Virus record (IMG/VR): IMGVR_UViG_3300032163_000051 | Coordinates: 1-38,474 of that record | Length of the DNA: 38,474 nucleotides | DNA from: a virus | Strand: one strand, 5' to 3' | Shown: piece after piece, positions 23,353 to 34,000 of the stretch | How positions within the stretch are numbered: position 1 is the first letter of the stretch | Layout: the number at the start of each line of letters is the position of its first letter | The notes under the pieces: model-generated | The model's database searches: none | Told to the model about the DNA's origin: nothing | The model's input: only the letters and a program-made list of their open reading frames with translations | Made by a program: the position numbers and the translations under genes

Positions 23353-25487
23353 TGCCGCGCACCGTCACGCGAGAAATCACACTCTCGCTCCGCGATTTCA
23401 GCGGCGGCATTAAGGGTGGGATCTCGGAACGGGGAATCTCAAATCCTAAGTTTTTGGCCGCCGCGGACAACTTCTACGGTCGTCCCTACCGAGGACTGCG
23501 TGTGCGCCCCGGCTCGCGCGCTCTCTCCTCGGCGATACTTTCCGACCAGCCGCACAGCCTCATGGGTTTCTACTCATCGGGCGGGAACAAACTCTTCGTC
23601 GGAGCGGGCCAGAAGATACTCGAAGTCACGAGCAGTGCCTACACGCTCCAAACTCTTCCCGGAGGCCATCCGGGTTCGTCCGACATCTTCACGCACGCGA
23701 ACCTGGACGGGATGCTGCTGGCGACCCAGCGCACCGGATCGCTTACTCCGCTCATGTACGACGGCACCTGGAAAGAACTGAAATTGCCGAAGCCGACGGA
23801 CGCGATCGGATTCGCAGCCGACACCGCAGGCACCGGAGTCGATGTCGGCACCCACTACTATCGAATCCGGTGGCGTTTCGCGAAGGGCTCGAGTCTCGTC
23901 GGTCCAGTAAGCGCCGGAAGAACGGTCGTCATCAACGTCCAAACGGTCAACATCAACGCTGGCCTCACCGCGTCCTCGCGCAACGATTACGTCGGCTGGA
24001 CGCTTGAGCGCACGAAGGTCAACGGCACCATCGCAGGCCCGTTCTGGTTCGTCAAGGACGGCACGGGAACCACAGCCACGGATAGCACGCCCGACGCCTC
24101 GCTGGGCTACATGGCGGACGAGGGCCTCCACGGGGAGCCGCTCCACTTCGATGGGATCACGAGCTTCACGGGACGGCTCTGGGGCTGGGCTGGTTCGACG
24201 CTCTACGCGAGCCAGGCGGCGTTCGGGGACCTTGAGGCTACTGGGATAGCGAACTTCGACGCGGACCTCACGTTCCCGGTGGCGAAGGACGATGGAGACT
24301 CCGTACAGGTCTGCCTCGTGGTGCTGGACGAGCTGCTGATCCTCAAGAAGCGCAGCGTCCACGTCATCTCGGGCGTGGACCCGGACAGCTACGTGCTCAC
24401 GAGCGTCGTCTACGCCGACCCGGCTCGCGGCAGTGAGGCGGGATGCGCTGGTCCAAGAGCGGCCTGCGTGATCGGCGGCGTCGCCTATTTCTGGGGCGAG
24501 TCGGGCGGGCTCTTTACCTACTCACGGGGATCTGTGAGGCCGGTGGGGTGGCTTGAGATGGGCGCGTATCTCGACTCCGTCAACACGGCGGCACTCGACA
24601 ACCTGCTGCTCATCAATCACCAGGGCAACTACCTGCTCGCCTGGTATCCGAAGGGCTCCACCAGCACGGCAGAGGACCAGATCGTCTACGACGCTAGGTT
24701 TCAACGGTGGTGGCACTGGAAAGGGTGGGTGGCTAGGGATGCGATCGAACTCAAGTCCGGGATTCTGGGGGCCTCCTCGCTGGCCTTCTGCGATCCTCGG
24801 AACATAGCGTTCTTCAGCGCTATAGCCTCTGGAACGGCCATCTCCGGGCCCGGCATCCCCGCGCTAACCACGGTGAGCGTCGCGGTCGCTCTGAAAGACA
24901 CTACCTTGACCATGAGCGCCAACGCCACAGCGACCGCTCAGAATGTTACGCTGACGATCGGGGCCTTCCAGAACATCCACTGCAACACTGTATCCGGGTC
25001 TCCGATCGTGACGAAATCGGAATATCACTGTTGGTCTGCTTTCGAGGGGTTCAAGGACAACAAATTAGTTGATGGAACAGGCGGGTTCCCGGTGTCGGTG
25101 TCCTTGGAAACCCCGTGGCTCGACTCCGGGATGCCCGACGATTGGAAGGACTTGGACCGGATTTCGTTCAGCGCCGAAGGAGACCAAACGGATGTCTCGG
25201 TTTCGGTGTCCACCGATCCCGAAGGTGCCTCTTCTAGTTTCCAGCTCACTGTCGTTGGCTCAGGACCCGAGTGGGCTCCCGAAAGCGGCGATGGCGCGAA
25301 CGACCTGGTATGGGACTCGGGGAATTGGTCGGGTTCGGTGCCGGCGACGGTCGCTTCGGGCGTTCCTGCCGGGACTCTCGGGAGGCGGTTCAAGATTACG
25401 GTTGCGGCGTCCGCGACAGGAGACTTCCGGCCTTCGGCTATCGAGGCTGTTGCGATTCTACTTCCAGACAAGGAGTACAACGTATGA
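23352..25487 (+). CDS. Tail nozzle/tubular-like protein, 711 residues
   Basis: The N-terminal opening (LRDFSGGIKGGISERGIS, then FYGRPYRGLRVRPGSRAL) is typical of podovirus nozzle or stabilisation proteins, which start by describing a pipeline to the adaptor. Most of the chain is beta-rich with propeller-like blades (FTGRLWGWAGSTLYASQ, LLINHQGNYLLAWYP, DARFQRWWHWKGW). It would form the hexameric end of the tail through which DNA leaves. The stop overlaps the next start. Confidence 0.7.
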   Translation: MPRTVTREITLSLRDFSGGIKGGISERGISNPKFLAAADNFYGRPYRGLRVRPGSRALSSAILSDQPHSLMGFYSSGGNKLFVGAGQKILEVTSSAYTLQTLPGGHPGSSDIFTHANLDGMLLATQRTGSLTPLMYDGTWKELKLPKPTDAIGFAADTAGTGVDVGTHYYRIRWRFAKGSSLVGPVSAGRTVVINVQTVNINAGLTASSRNDYVGWTLERTKVNGTIAGPFWFVKDGTGTTATDSTPDASLGYMADEGLHGEPLHFDGITSFTGRLWGWAGSTLYASQAAFGDLEATGIANFDADLTFPVAKDDGDSVQVCLVVLDELLILKKRSVHVISGVDPDSYVLTSVVYADPARGSEAGCAGPRAACVIGGVAYFWGESGGLFTYSRGSVRPVGWLEMGAYLDSVNTAALDNLLLINHQGNYLLAWYPKGSTSTAEDQIVYDARFQRWWHWKGWVARDAIELKSGILGASSLAFCDPRNIAFFSAIASGTAISGPGIPALTTVSVAVALKDTTLTMSANATATAQNVTLTIGAFQNIHCNTVSGSPIVTKSEYHCWSAFEGFKDNKLVDGTGGFPVSVSLETPWLDSGMPDDWKDLDRISFSAEGDQTDVSVSVSTDPEGASSSFQLTVVGSGPEWAPESGDGANDLVWDSGNWSGSVPATVASGVPAGTLGRRFKITVAASATGDFRPSAIEAVAILLPDKEYNV

Positions 25488-26080
25488 GCCTGACCATAAC
25501 GAACACGTTCGTTGCGGGAGCGAAGGCGCGTGCCGCCGAGGTAAACAAGAACTTCACGGACGTATCGGGGAAGTTCACCGAAGGGACCGGCGGAATCGCC
25601 GACGGCGACATCTCCTCCGCGGCGGCGATCAAGAGCAGCAAACTCTCGTCCGTCTCCGGGAACCGCATCACGCAGGCCCAACTCGAGGACGATGCGGTAG
25701 ATCTGCGGGTTCTCAAGGACGACGCGGCTAGCGGCTCGCCCAACGCCGCAGTCAACAACGCGAACCACATCAAAGACGGCATCATCACGAACGCGAAGTT
25801 GGTCGCGGGCACGCTGAAGAAGGGGAGCCTGAACCTAGCGAGCGTGCTTGTCGCTGTGCCCGCACTCGCGCCTGGCGTGACATTCAATGTCAGCACAACG
25901 CTGAATTCCAGTTCCGCCTTTCCGTTTGCGGTCGTGCAGGAAAATGGGGCCGAGTATTGGGTCCACGCCAAGGTGAAGTTGACAACGGGCACCGGGGCCT
26001 ACGATCTGGTCGGCAGCAACAGCAGCGGCGTCAGCAACTCGGCTATCTTCAACATCCGCGTCTGGTATCTCGTGGTCTAG
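25484..26080 (+). CDS. Tail fibre or collar-fibre-like protein, 198 residues
   Basis: ATG 25484 overlaps the nozzle stop (ATGA). The N-terminal half is a string of short repeats with the DGDISSAAAIKSSKL and DGIITNAKLVAGTLK patterns, common in trimeric phage fibres. The C-terminal 85 residues form a small beta domain that may bind a receptor (EYWVHAKVKLTTGTGAYDLV, then FNIRVWYLVV). It probably attaches to the tail tip. Confidence 0.6.
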   Translation: MSLTITNTFVAGAKARAAEVNKNFTDVSGKFTEGTGGIADGDISSAAAIKSSKLSSVSGNRITQAQLEDDAVDLRVLKDDAASGSPNAAVNNANHIKDGIITNAKLVAGTLKKGSLNLASVLVAVPALAPGVTFNVSTTLNSSSAFPFAVVQENGAEYWVHAKVKLTTGTGAYDLVGSNSSGVSNSAIFNIRVWYLVV

Positions 26081-26082
26081 CG

Positions 26083-26463
26083 ATGACCCCTCGCCCCGAC
26101 TGGCGCAGCAAGACGAGGAGCGTCCCGGCTTCCGACCTAACCGAACGGGCGCTGGGCGTCGGCGATCCGACCTCTGCAAGCAAGGCTGTCGGCAAGCAGA
26201 AGGCTCGGTGGGCGAGCGTGGACCTGACGGGCGGCGGTGCTGTGGTGGGGACTGTCCTCGAATACGACTTGGCGCACGATCTCAGAGAGGTGCCTACGGT
26301 CGTGACGCTGGAATCGTATGAGAACGCTTCCGGCCCTGTTACGATCACGGCGAGGGGCATCCGGCGGGAGAACTGGTCCCACAGTCATGCACACGTGGAA
26401 GTGACGTTGATCGCCGGGTCCCTTGAGGGATGCAGGGCGACTTTTAAGGTTCAAGGTCGATAG
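26083..26463 (+). CDS. Hypothetical beta-rich tail-region protein, 126 residues
   Basis: ATG 26083 is two bases after the previous stop. The basic N-terminus (RPDWRSKTRSVPASDLTER) is followed by beta stretches (AVVGTVLEYDLAHDLREVP, then HVEVTLIAGSLEGCRATFKV). No family recognised. Position between fibre and ejection genes suggests a tail accessory part. Confidence 0.5.
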   Translation: MTPRPDWRSKTRSVPASDLTERALGVGDPTSASKAVGKQKARWASVDLTGGGAVVGTVLEYDLAHDLREVPTVVTLESYENASGPVTITARGIRRENWSHSHAHVEVTLIAGSLEGCRATFKVQGR

Positions 26464-26473
26464 GAGGTAGAAG

Positions 26474-27163
26474 ATGGCTTCGTTCGAGGGTGCAGTAGGA
26501 GGCGCCTCACTCGGCGCAACTGTTGGCGGGCCATACGGCGCAGCTATCGGCGGAGTCGCTGGCCTACTGTTCGGGGGCAAGAAGAAGAAGCGCCCGGACA
26601 ATCGCCAGGCCATCGCGGAACTGCGCGCATCGAGGCCAGTCGGCTATTTGACTCCCGAGGACATGCGCGCTGCGGAACTCACTCGCGGCAGACTGACCGA
26701 GGGCGTGCAGGCGCAAGGGCAACTCGGTGGATACGAAATCGGGCGGCGATTCCGGGCTCGCGGCCTCGCGGGTTCGCCTTCCGAGGAGCGATCGCGCGCG
26801 CGGCTGGAGCAGCAGACGCTCCTGGGGGCCCAGCACGCAGGCGAGACATCAGCGGAACAGCTCTACAACATCCGCACTGGCCGCGAGACTTACCAGCACC
26901 AAAACGATCTAGCCATCTTCGGCGCTCAGGTCGGGGCGAACCAGCGGGAGTCCGAGAGGCAGCAGGCCCAAGACTCAGCGTTCTGGAACAGCCTGAACGA
27001 GTTCGTGCCCACCATTCTCTCTGGAATCGGTGGCGGTGCTGCGGGAACCGACTTCGGCGGCTATGTTCTTGGCAGCGATGGCCAGTACCGTCCTCCGGTG
27101 CAGGGGCCTCCTGTTCCGGGCGGATTCGATCCCGCCAGTCCGATCCCTAGTATTCCGAGGTGA
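26474..27163 (+). CDS. Glycine-zipper ejection/internal virion protein, 229 residues
   Basis: The N-terminus is a Gly/Ala-rich hydrophobic zipper (EGAVGGASLGATVGGPYGAA, then IGGVAGLLFGG), as in podovirus DNA-transfer proteins that enter the host membrane. A Lys run follows, then a long Ala/Gln/Arg-rich helical region (about residues 60-190) and a Gly/Pro tail. ATG 26474 follows AGGAGGTAG. It likely works with the next two genes during DNA ejection. Confidence 0.65.
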   Translation: MASFEGAVGGASLGATVGGPYGAAIGGVAGLLFGGKKKKRPDNRQAIAELRASRPVGYLTPEDMRAAELTRGRLTEGVQAQGQLGGYEIGRRFRARGLAGSPSEERSRARLEQQTLLGAQHAGETSAEQLYNIRTGRETYQHQNDLAIFGAQVGANQRESERQQAQDSAFWNSLNEFVPTILSGIGGGAAGTDFGGYVLGSDGQYRPPVQGPPVPGGFDPASPIPSIPR

Positions 27164-27167
27164 TCTG

Positions 27168-28043
27168 ATGCCATCTGCCTTTCAGGTTTCCAGAGACTTC
27201 GCAGCGAACGCCATAGCGAGGGTGAGGTCTGGGCTCAATGAGTACGACCGGCAGACCAAGATGCCGGGCCAGGAGATCAAGGTCGAGCCCTTCGACGCCC
27301 AGAACGTCTCAACGCCCGCCGCGTTCATCAAGCTCGGCACGTCGATCGCCGCCGTGCGCCGCCACAAGGCGAATCTTCAAGAGGCCCAGAAGAACGTTGA
27401 ACTGGAGCGGGAGAAGAACCGCGAGCAGATCGCGCTGATCCGGGCCCAGACCGCGCACCAACTGGCGCCGACAAAAGGGGCGGCTGTTTTGGGCCGCGAC
27501 GTTGGCCAGTACAAAGCGGGGACCCCACTCACCGACGTGACTGCGGACATGGCTGAGAGGCGGATTGGGCTCTCAGCGGCCCGAGAAAGAGAGAGCAGTC
27601 GCAGCCGCAGTCGCCTTTCGGCCGCCAAGGCAGGGCTCACTCAGATCGACGCCGAGGCCGGGAGGCAAGCTGCGATCAAAGCCCAAGCCGAGTGGCAGGT
27701 GAGTTACGGGGAGTTCAGCGGCAGGATCGCCAATCCAGGCACCCGCGACAGAGCCCTCGCCGCGCTGGGCATCAACCCAGCGGAGTTCTCGCTCCCTTAC
27801 TCTGACGGAGGGCCGGGCCCACAGCAGAAAGCCAAGATGCTCTCCGACGCCTACGCTGCCTATCAGACCCGCATCCTGACCCGCAACAAGGCCGAGGCGC
27901 TGACTGCTCGCGAAGCCGACCGCAAGAAGTACCAGCAGATCATCGACGAGGAAGCCCTTGGGGCCGGACAGGCCGACGAAGGCTCGTCGGCCGGGGACAT
28001 CAACGCCTTGATCCAGGCAATCCAGAACGCTGGGCAGGACTGA
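27168..28043 (+). CDS. Coiled-coil internal virion protein, 291 residues
   Basis: The protein is almost all helical with strong coiled-coil runs (AVRRHKANLQEAQKNVELER, then EKNREQIALIRAQTAHQLAP, and later KAEALTAREADRKKYQQII). An N-terminal part has a conserved-looking FDAQNVSTPAAFIKLGTSI. Ejection proteins in podoviruses have this composition and location. It sits between the glycine-zipper protein and the giant protein. Assigned by context. Confidence 0.6.
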   Translation: MPSAFQVSRDFAANAIARVRSGLNEYDRQTKMPGQEIKVEPFDAQNVSTPAAFIKLGTSIAAVRRHKANLQEAQKNVELEREKNREQIALIRAQTAHQLAPTKGAAVLGRDVGQYKAGTPLTDVTADMAERRIGLSAARERESSRSRSRLSAAKAGLTQIDAEAGRQAAIKAQAEWQVSYGEFSGRIANPGTRDRALAALGINPAEFSLPYSDGGPGPQQKAKMLSDAYAAYQTRILTRNKAEALTAREADRKKYQQIIDEEALGAGQADEGSSAGDINALIQAIQNAGQD

Positions 28044-28047
28044 CCCG

Positions 28048-31000
28048 GTGCCGACCCTTGGCGAACTGATCCCGAGCAGTGTGCGGGCTCGGTTCCCGGA
28101 CTCCACGCTCACCCCAAAGGCGCTGAAAGTCCTTTCTCTGCCGGCGCCCGGCAAACTCTCCCCAACAGATCTCTCCAGGATTTCGGCGGCGCTCACCGCG
28201 GCGCTCCCTAGCTACACCTTGGCGGCCAGGGAGCAGCGGGTCCGCTCCAAGCCAGTCATGCGGACTTCGGAGAGCCCCGAGGATGCCCGAGGAGTAGCGG
28301 TCGCTCCCCCTGGAAACGCTGGTCGTCCTGCCATCCAGAACCCAGACGGCTCGTTCTCAACCGAACGGACCATCACGGTTGGTGTTGACGGAAGATTTCT
28401 CAATATTCCGACGATAGTGGACGGCAGGCAACGGACGCCATCAGAAGCGATCAGCCTATACCGCGCAGGCCAGAACCCAGCAGTGGACAGCGCATTTACC
28501 GAGGCGGATGCGCTCACGCTTGCGACGGCTCGCTCGGCTCAGATCGGAGCGTCGCGATCCCAGGATGCCCGCACAGCCATCGCCAGCCCGTCTGGGGCTA
28601 CAACGCCACCTCAGCCACCCCAGACTGCCGCCGAGTACGAAACGGCCCACTACACGGCTCTCCCTCCATTCCAGAGGGCGCTCCTCCAGTTCTCTGCGGG
28701 GGCGCACGCAGCACTCCCAAGCAGGGAGACAAAGACGGTCGAGAAGTTTCCGGGACCGCAGGGACCACTCGAGTCAATGGCGCGGACATCTGGGGGCGTG
28801 GCGGGTTTCAGCGCGGTAGCTATCCCGGCAGCGGAAGTTACGGCCATGACGCTAGGAGCGGCCCCACTCGTAGCTGGCGCTGTCGGCGCTGGTATCGCTG
28901 GCGGGGCGGCAGCGGGCACCCAGAAGGAGCGTATCGCGCGAGCCGGAACTATGGCGGTGTCCTCAGCGGTCTTGGGCCGATTCACGAACGCCGTCACGGC
29001 GACCTTGGCGAAGCGGCTCGCTACCGATGCTCCGGAGGTAGCCGCGGCGCTCGGCAAGGAGTTCAACGACTCAGTTGCCAGGGCGGTAAGGCGCGGCGCG
29101 CCCCAAGCCGATGCCGAGGCCGCAGCCCAGAAGGTACTCTGGCGGAAGATGGCGGACGCTACGCTATCGGCTAAGGCCAAGGTGGCGGCCATCCAAAGTG
29201 GCGCTTCAGCGGTGGGTGGAGCTGCCGTATTCGGCGCCGGCCAACCTCTTGCGGAACACGCGGTGCTTGGGGCGATGGGCGAGAAGACGCGGTACCCGTC
29301 GACCGACCAGATGGTCCAGTCCGGACTCGAGCTTCTTGCGATGAACCTCATTACACAGGGACACGGACTCGCCAGGGGCTTTGCGGCCGAGGGCGTGAGG
29401 GTTGGCGAACCATCTCCACTGGACTTTCGGCCGACCGCCACAGAGACGGACGCCATCAAGCAGAACATCAAAAGGCCGACGGCATTGGTGCCTCACATGG
29501 CGAAGGTCAGCAACGAGGCCAGCACCGAACTCGCTAACGCCATCGCCAACATGCAGAAGACAGCGACAGCCCCCATTGGCATCAAGACACCGGATCTCTC
29601 GATCGCCAATGTTCACATCGTTCCGACACTGGTGAGGGTCTTCCCGGGCGATACCAACCCGGTGCGTGTGACGGTACTGGACAACACGACCGGCAAGATG
29701 CACTCGATAGGATTGCCAAGTATCGCCGCGTTGCGCGGTGCCCTGGTACTGGGTCCACGCCCGCTTCCGCCAGGACTAGAAGTGCCCGCCGCGGCTGAAG
29801 TCCCGGGGCCCAAGCCGACCCAGTCAAAGACGACTGTACCGGGGCCAATGGTCACGCCGGAACTGCACCCAGCGCCAGCGTATGCCGCGTTTGGGGAGAA
29901 GGCCGCAGCGCGGAAACAAGCAATCCTTGAGGTAGGGACTCTCGCCGCGCAACTCACGGCGAAGGCCCAGGAGAGGATCGCGACGGCTCCGAAGGCCATC
30001 GCGGCGCTCGAACGCCAGATCGCTGAACGCCCCAACGACGCCAACGTGAATCGGTGGAAGCGCAGGCTAGAGAAACTCAAGGCGCTGCCTGTGCCAGAAG
30101 CGCCATTAGAGAAGGCGGCGGTAGCGGAACAGCCAAGGAAGGGTCCAGTGGCAGGGGGGATAGCGTCCAAGGAGGCCGCTCCGCCGCCGAAACCGAAACC
30201 GGGACGCGGGGAACAGCCCCCGCCTAAAGCAAAGCCATCCTTGCCCCCCACGGGGGAGGCTCCGCGTCCCGTTCCTACCGTTGGGGGAGGCGGGTCAAAG
30301 GTTGTACGAGAGCCAACCGCCAAAGAACGCGCCACGATGAAGTCCGGCGAGACCAAGGTGATCGGAGGGCAGATCGTCCACCGTATTACGGAGGAGACCG
30401 AACGCAGGCTTGCGAGAACGGAACGGCGGACAGCCGGGGCCACTAGCCTCGAGGGTGGCGAACCTATCGTGGAGCGCAGAAAGGCCGAGTCTCCTGCGAG
30501 ACGAGCTGCGGACCGTCAAAAGCTCCTCGCCATCCAGCGCGAGGCCGAATCCGAACTCGGACGAACCAAGGCCGAGAAGGGACCGATAGCGGAGGAGCGG
30601 CGCCGAGAGATTGAGGCCAGGGCTCGCGGTGCCAGAGAGGCGGCTGCCGGCGCGGAGCCGCCAATTACGAAGACCACGCGCAAGCCAACGGGTCCGCTTG
30701 AGCGTGGGGACAGGGTTTCGGCTGTGAGGGGCTCGTATAAGGGCGAGAACGGCTTCGTATTGTCCACTGGAGCCGGCGGTCACTACATTCGGTGGGACAC
30801 TGGCCGAAGTTCGGTCGAGTCTCCAGAGAACCTGAGACCGCGGGCCGGTTCGGCGAGGGCGACGGAGGCTGAAGTGAAAAGGCTGGAGTCCGTCGAAGAG
30901 CCGACAATCCCGCGGTCCTACGCTAAGGGCCAGGAGCCTCCGCAGAGGCCGGACGTTGAGGGCGAAGTAGCGGCATCGGTTCGCAAGCGTGCTGGCCTGC

Positions 31001-34000
31001 TCCCGGTTGAGGAGATGCCTTACAAACCGACGCGCGGCTTCGTCTCGACGCAGGCTATGGCGACGAAAGATTATCTGACGGACGGCCACATGCTACTCGT
31101 CGCCTCCGAGACCGAAGCGAAGATACATGAACGGCTCGCTAGGCTGGCGATCGAGTCGGCCAGACCGTCCCCTAAGGCTGAGGGGTTCAAGCAGGTTATA
31201 GATGAAGCTACCGCGAAGCCTTCGGTACAACTCCAGGCACGCGGTTGGGCGACTGTGGTGGGCGGCAAGTACATGAATACCACGGGCGAACACCCGGTCG
31301 CTGTCTTCTACGATCCGAAGACCGACAGGGTTGTCACGGTCGACCCCGACAAATGGAAACTGGCCGTCAAGGCCGTCTCGCCGGATTCCTACGAGCAACG
31401 CCTAAATCCGAAGGCGGTGCCGAGTTTCAAGGGCAACAAGGAAGCGAACCTCGCCCAATGGGCACCACTCGCCATGTACAGGGGCGGCAAGTTCGTTGGA
31501 CTCATCATGCCGATACGCGAGACAGACGCGGGAGTGGCTGAGATCCGCGGCTTGCTCGGGAAGTCTGCCGAACTTGTGACCCACGAGTCCCGCATGGGCG
31601 GTGCGCCGTCAGCCGGGCGCCAAGCGCCGGCACCGGGTCGCGGCATCCCTATTGCCTCCAGAGCGCCAAGGATACCGACTGAAGCCGAGTCGCGGGCGCT
31701 CCCAGAGGCAACGGTCCCGGCCCTGCCGCCAGAAATGAGAAAAGGCGTCTTGGCAGGAACGGTTGAGAAGGCGCGCGAGGTTCTGCATGAGTTCGTGGCG
31801 ATTACGAATCCAGTTCGCTACGCCGTTGGACCGAATCTCGACGTGCTGATGAAGGCCAAGGGGAGCATCAAGCGGGCGCTCTTCCGGACCGAACAAGCGC
31901 AGAAGGCGATGCACCGATACTGGGAAGGAAGGCCCAAAGCGCAGGTCATGGACTTCTGGGACCGATTGGAGTCCGGGAAGCAACCAGCCCCGCATCTTGC
32001 AGAGATCGACGCTCTGTATCGGGAACGCGCCGAGAATATGTTCAAGGCCATCTCCCGCTACAAGGAGATCCCGTACTGGGAAAACTGGTTCCCCCATCTG
32101 TGGAAGGATCAGAAGAAAGCTAGGGAGTTCTTTGCGTCTCGTCGCCCGATGGAGGGGCGCAAATCGTTCCTGAAGAAGCGTCTGTTCGAGGACATCCGCT
32201 CTGGCATCGAGGCTGGGCTCGAACCTGCATCGTGGAATCCCGAGGAAATTATGCAGGCGGCGGAGCACAACGCTCGCAAGTACGTCATGGTTCAGGAGAT
32301 GGTCGAGGACTTCAAGGCGCTTGGCTCGATGAAACTGGTGCGACTTGGGGAGAAACCCCCGGAGGGGTTCAGACCCCTCAACCAAAACTGGGCGCAACTC
32401 TATCTGAACCCCGAGATCCAGTTGAAGGAGTACCACGACAAGAAGATCATGGAGGGCCTTGCTGGGGTCGCCGACGCCATCGGTATTCGGCGTGAACGCA
32501 AAGTCCGTATCGGCGGAACACGCCTTGGATATTCCGAGTCCCGCGCCGGTTCCACGGGCCGCGTGGTCACGAAGTTCGCTACTCCTGAGAGTGTTTTGGC
32601 TCACGAGATCGGCCACCAGATCGACTCGAAGTACGGGCTCCGGAATGAGTTCATCCGCAAGTCAACGCCTGCGGAGAAGAAGGAGCTTAGGGCTCTTGTA
32701 GACCTTCGGCTTGGCGGAGAAGAGACGACACCCGCCTTCAAGAGGTACATCCGGGAAGGCCCGGAGAAAATGGCTACGCTGCTCGAGGCACTGATCCACG
32801 CGCCCGAGGAGTTCCGCCGGGTCGCTCCGACGAATTATGGGAAGTTCGTCGCGTTCCTATCCGCGAGGCCTGAGTTGGCCCCGCTTGTCCATATCAGGCC
32901 CTCGCTCCAAGTGATCGAGGGCACCGGGACCGTTCACGCTGGCGGGGTCGTCTTGGGTGGAAAATACTGGGCGGAGGAGAACCTGGCGCGGCTGCTAGAT
33001 AACCACATGAGCCGCGACTTCATCACTGAGACTCGACTGGGGCGCGGCATCATGGACAGTCGGAATACTCTCAACGCGATTAATCTCGGCGTCTCTGCGT
33101 TCCACGCCACAGGAACGACGCTGCTCGCCATGATGTCCCGCATGGGGGTTGGAATTTCCGACATCGCACACGGTGAGGTGAGGCTGGGCACCTACAAGGT
33201 GCTCACCTCACCGGCGGCTTCGATCGCTTACGCGCGGGAGGGCTGGAAGTTCTTCCGGGGGGCCCCGGAATTGGCTCACATCGAGGAGGCGCTGTTCACG
33301 GGCGGCGCCAGCCTGGAGCGCAAGCAGTACTACAAGAACCAGATGCTCGACGCCTTCGTCAAGAACGCTCGCCAGGCGGTTGCGCTCGGCACTCCGTACG
33401 AACGCCTTGGGGGAGCGGCGAAGGCGGTCGCGCTCGCTCCGTTCGCCGCGATCGAGGCGCCGATGCGGCTTCTTTCGACGAAGTACATTCCCCAGATGAA
33501 AGTGGGCGCGTTCCGAGATCTGTTCTCAAGCCAGCTCCGCATCAAGGCGAAGGACATCGCCGCCGGAAAGACGAGCGAAGCGGACGTAGCGCGCATCGCC
33601 TGGAGAGACGTAGAGGACCGCTTCGGACTCATCAATTACGACAACGAGTTTTGGAACAGTACGCTCAAGACCAGCGTCATGGTGCTTATACGCGCCCCGG
33701 GATGGACGCTCGGGACCATTCGCGGTCTTGGCGGCGCTGCGTTCGCCGATCTTCCTCGGTTCGCGGCGCGCGCTGCCAGGGGCAAGGCCCCAGAGTGGAC
33801 CTCTCGTATGTCCTTCGCGCTCTCTATGGTGTTTTCGACGATGGCCGTGGGCGCGGTCTACCAGTTCTTGCACACCGGCAAGTGGCCGAACACCCTCGAG
33901 GACTATCTGCATCCCCAGAACGGGCTAACCGACGAACGGGGAAGATCGCAGCGGGTCAATCTCCCTACCTACATGAAGGATGTTGAGGGATGGTCGACCG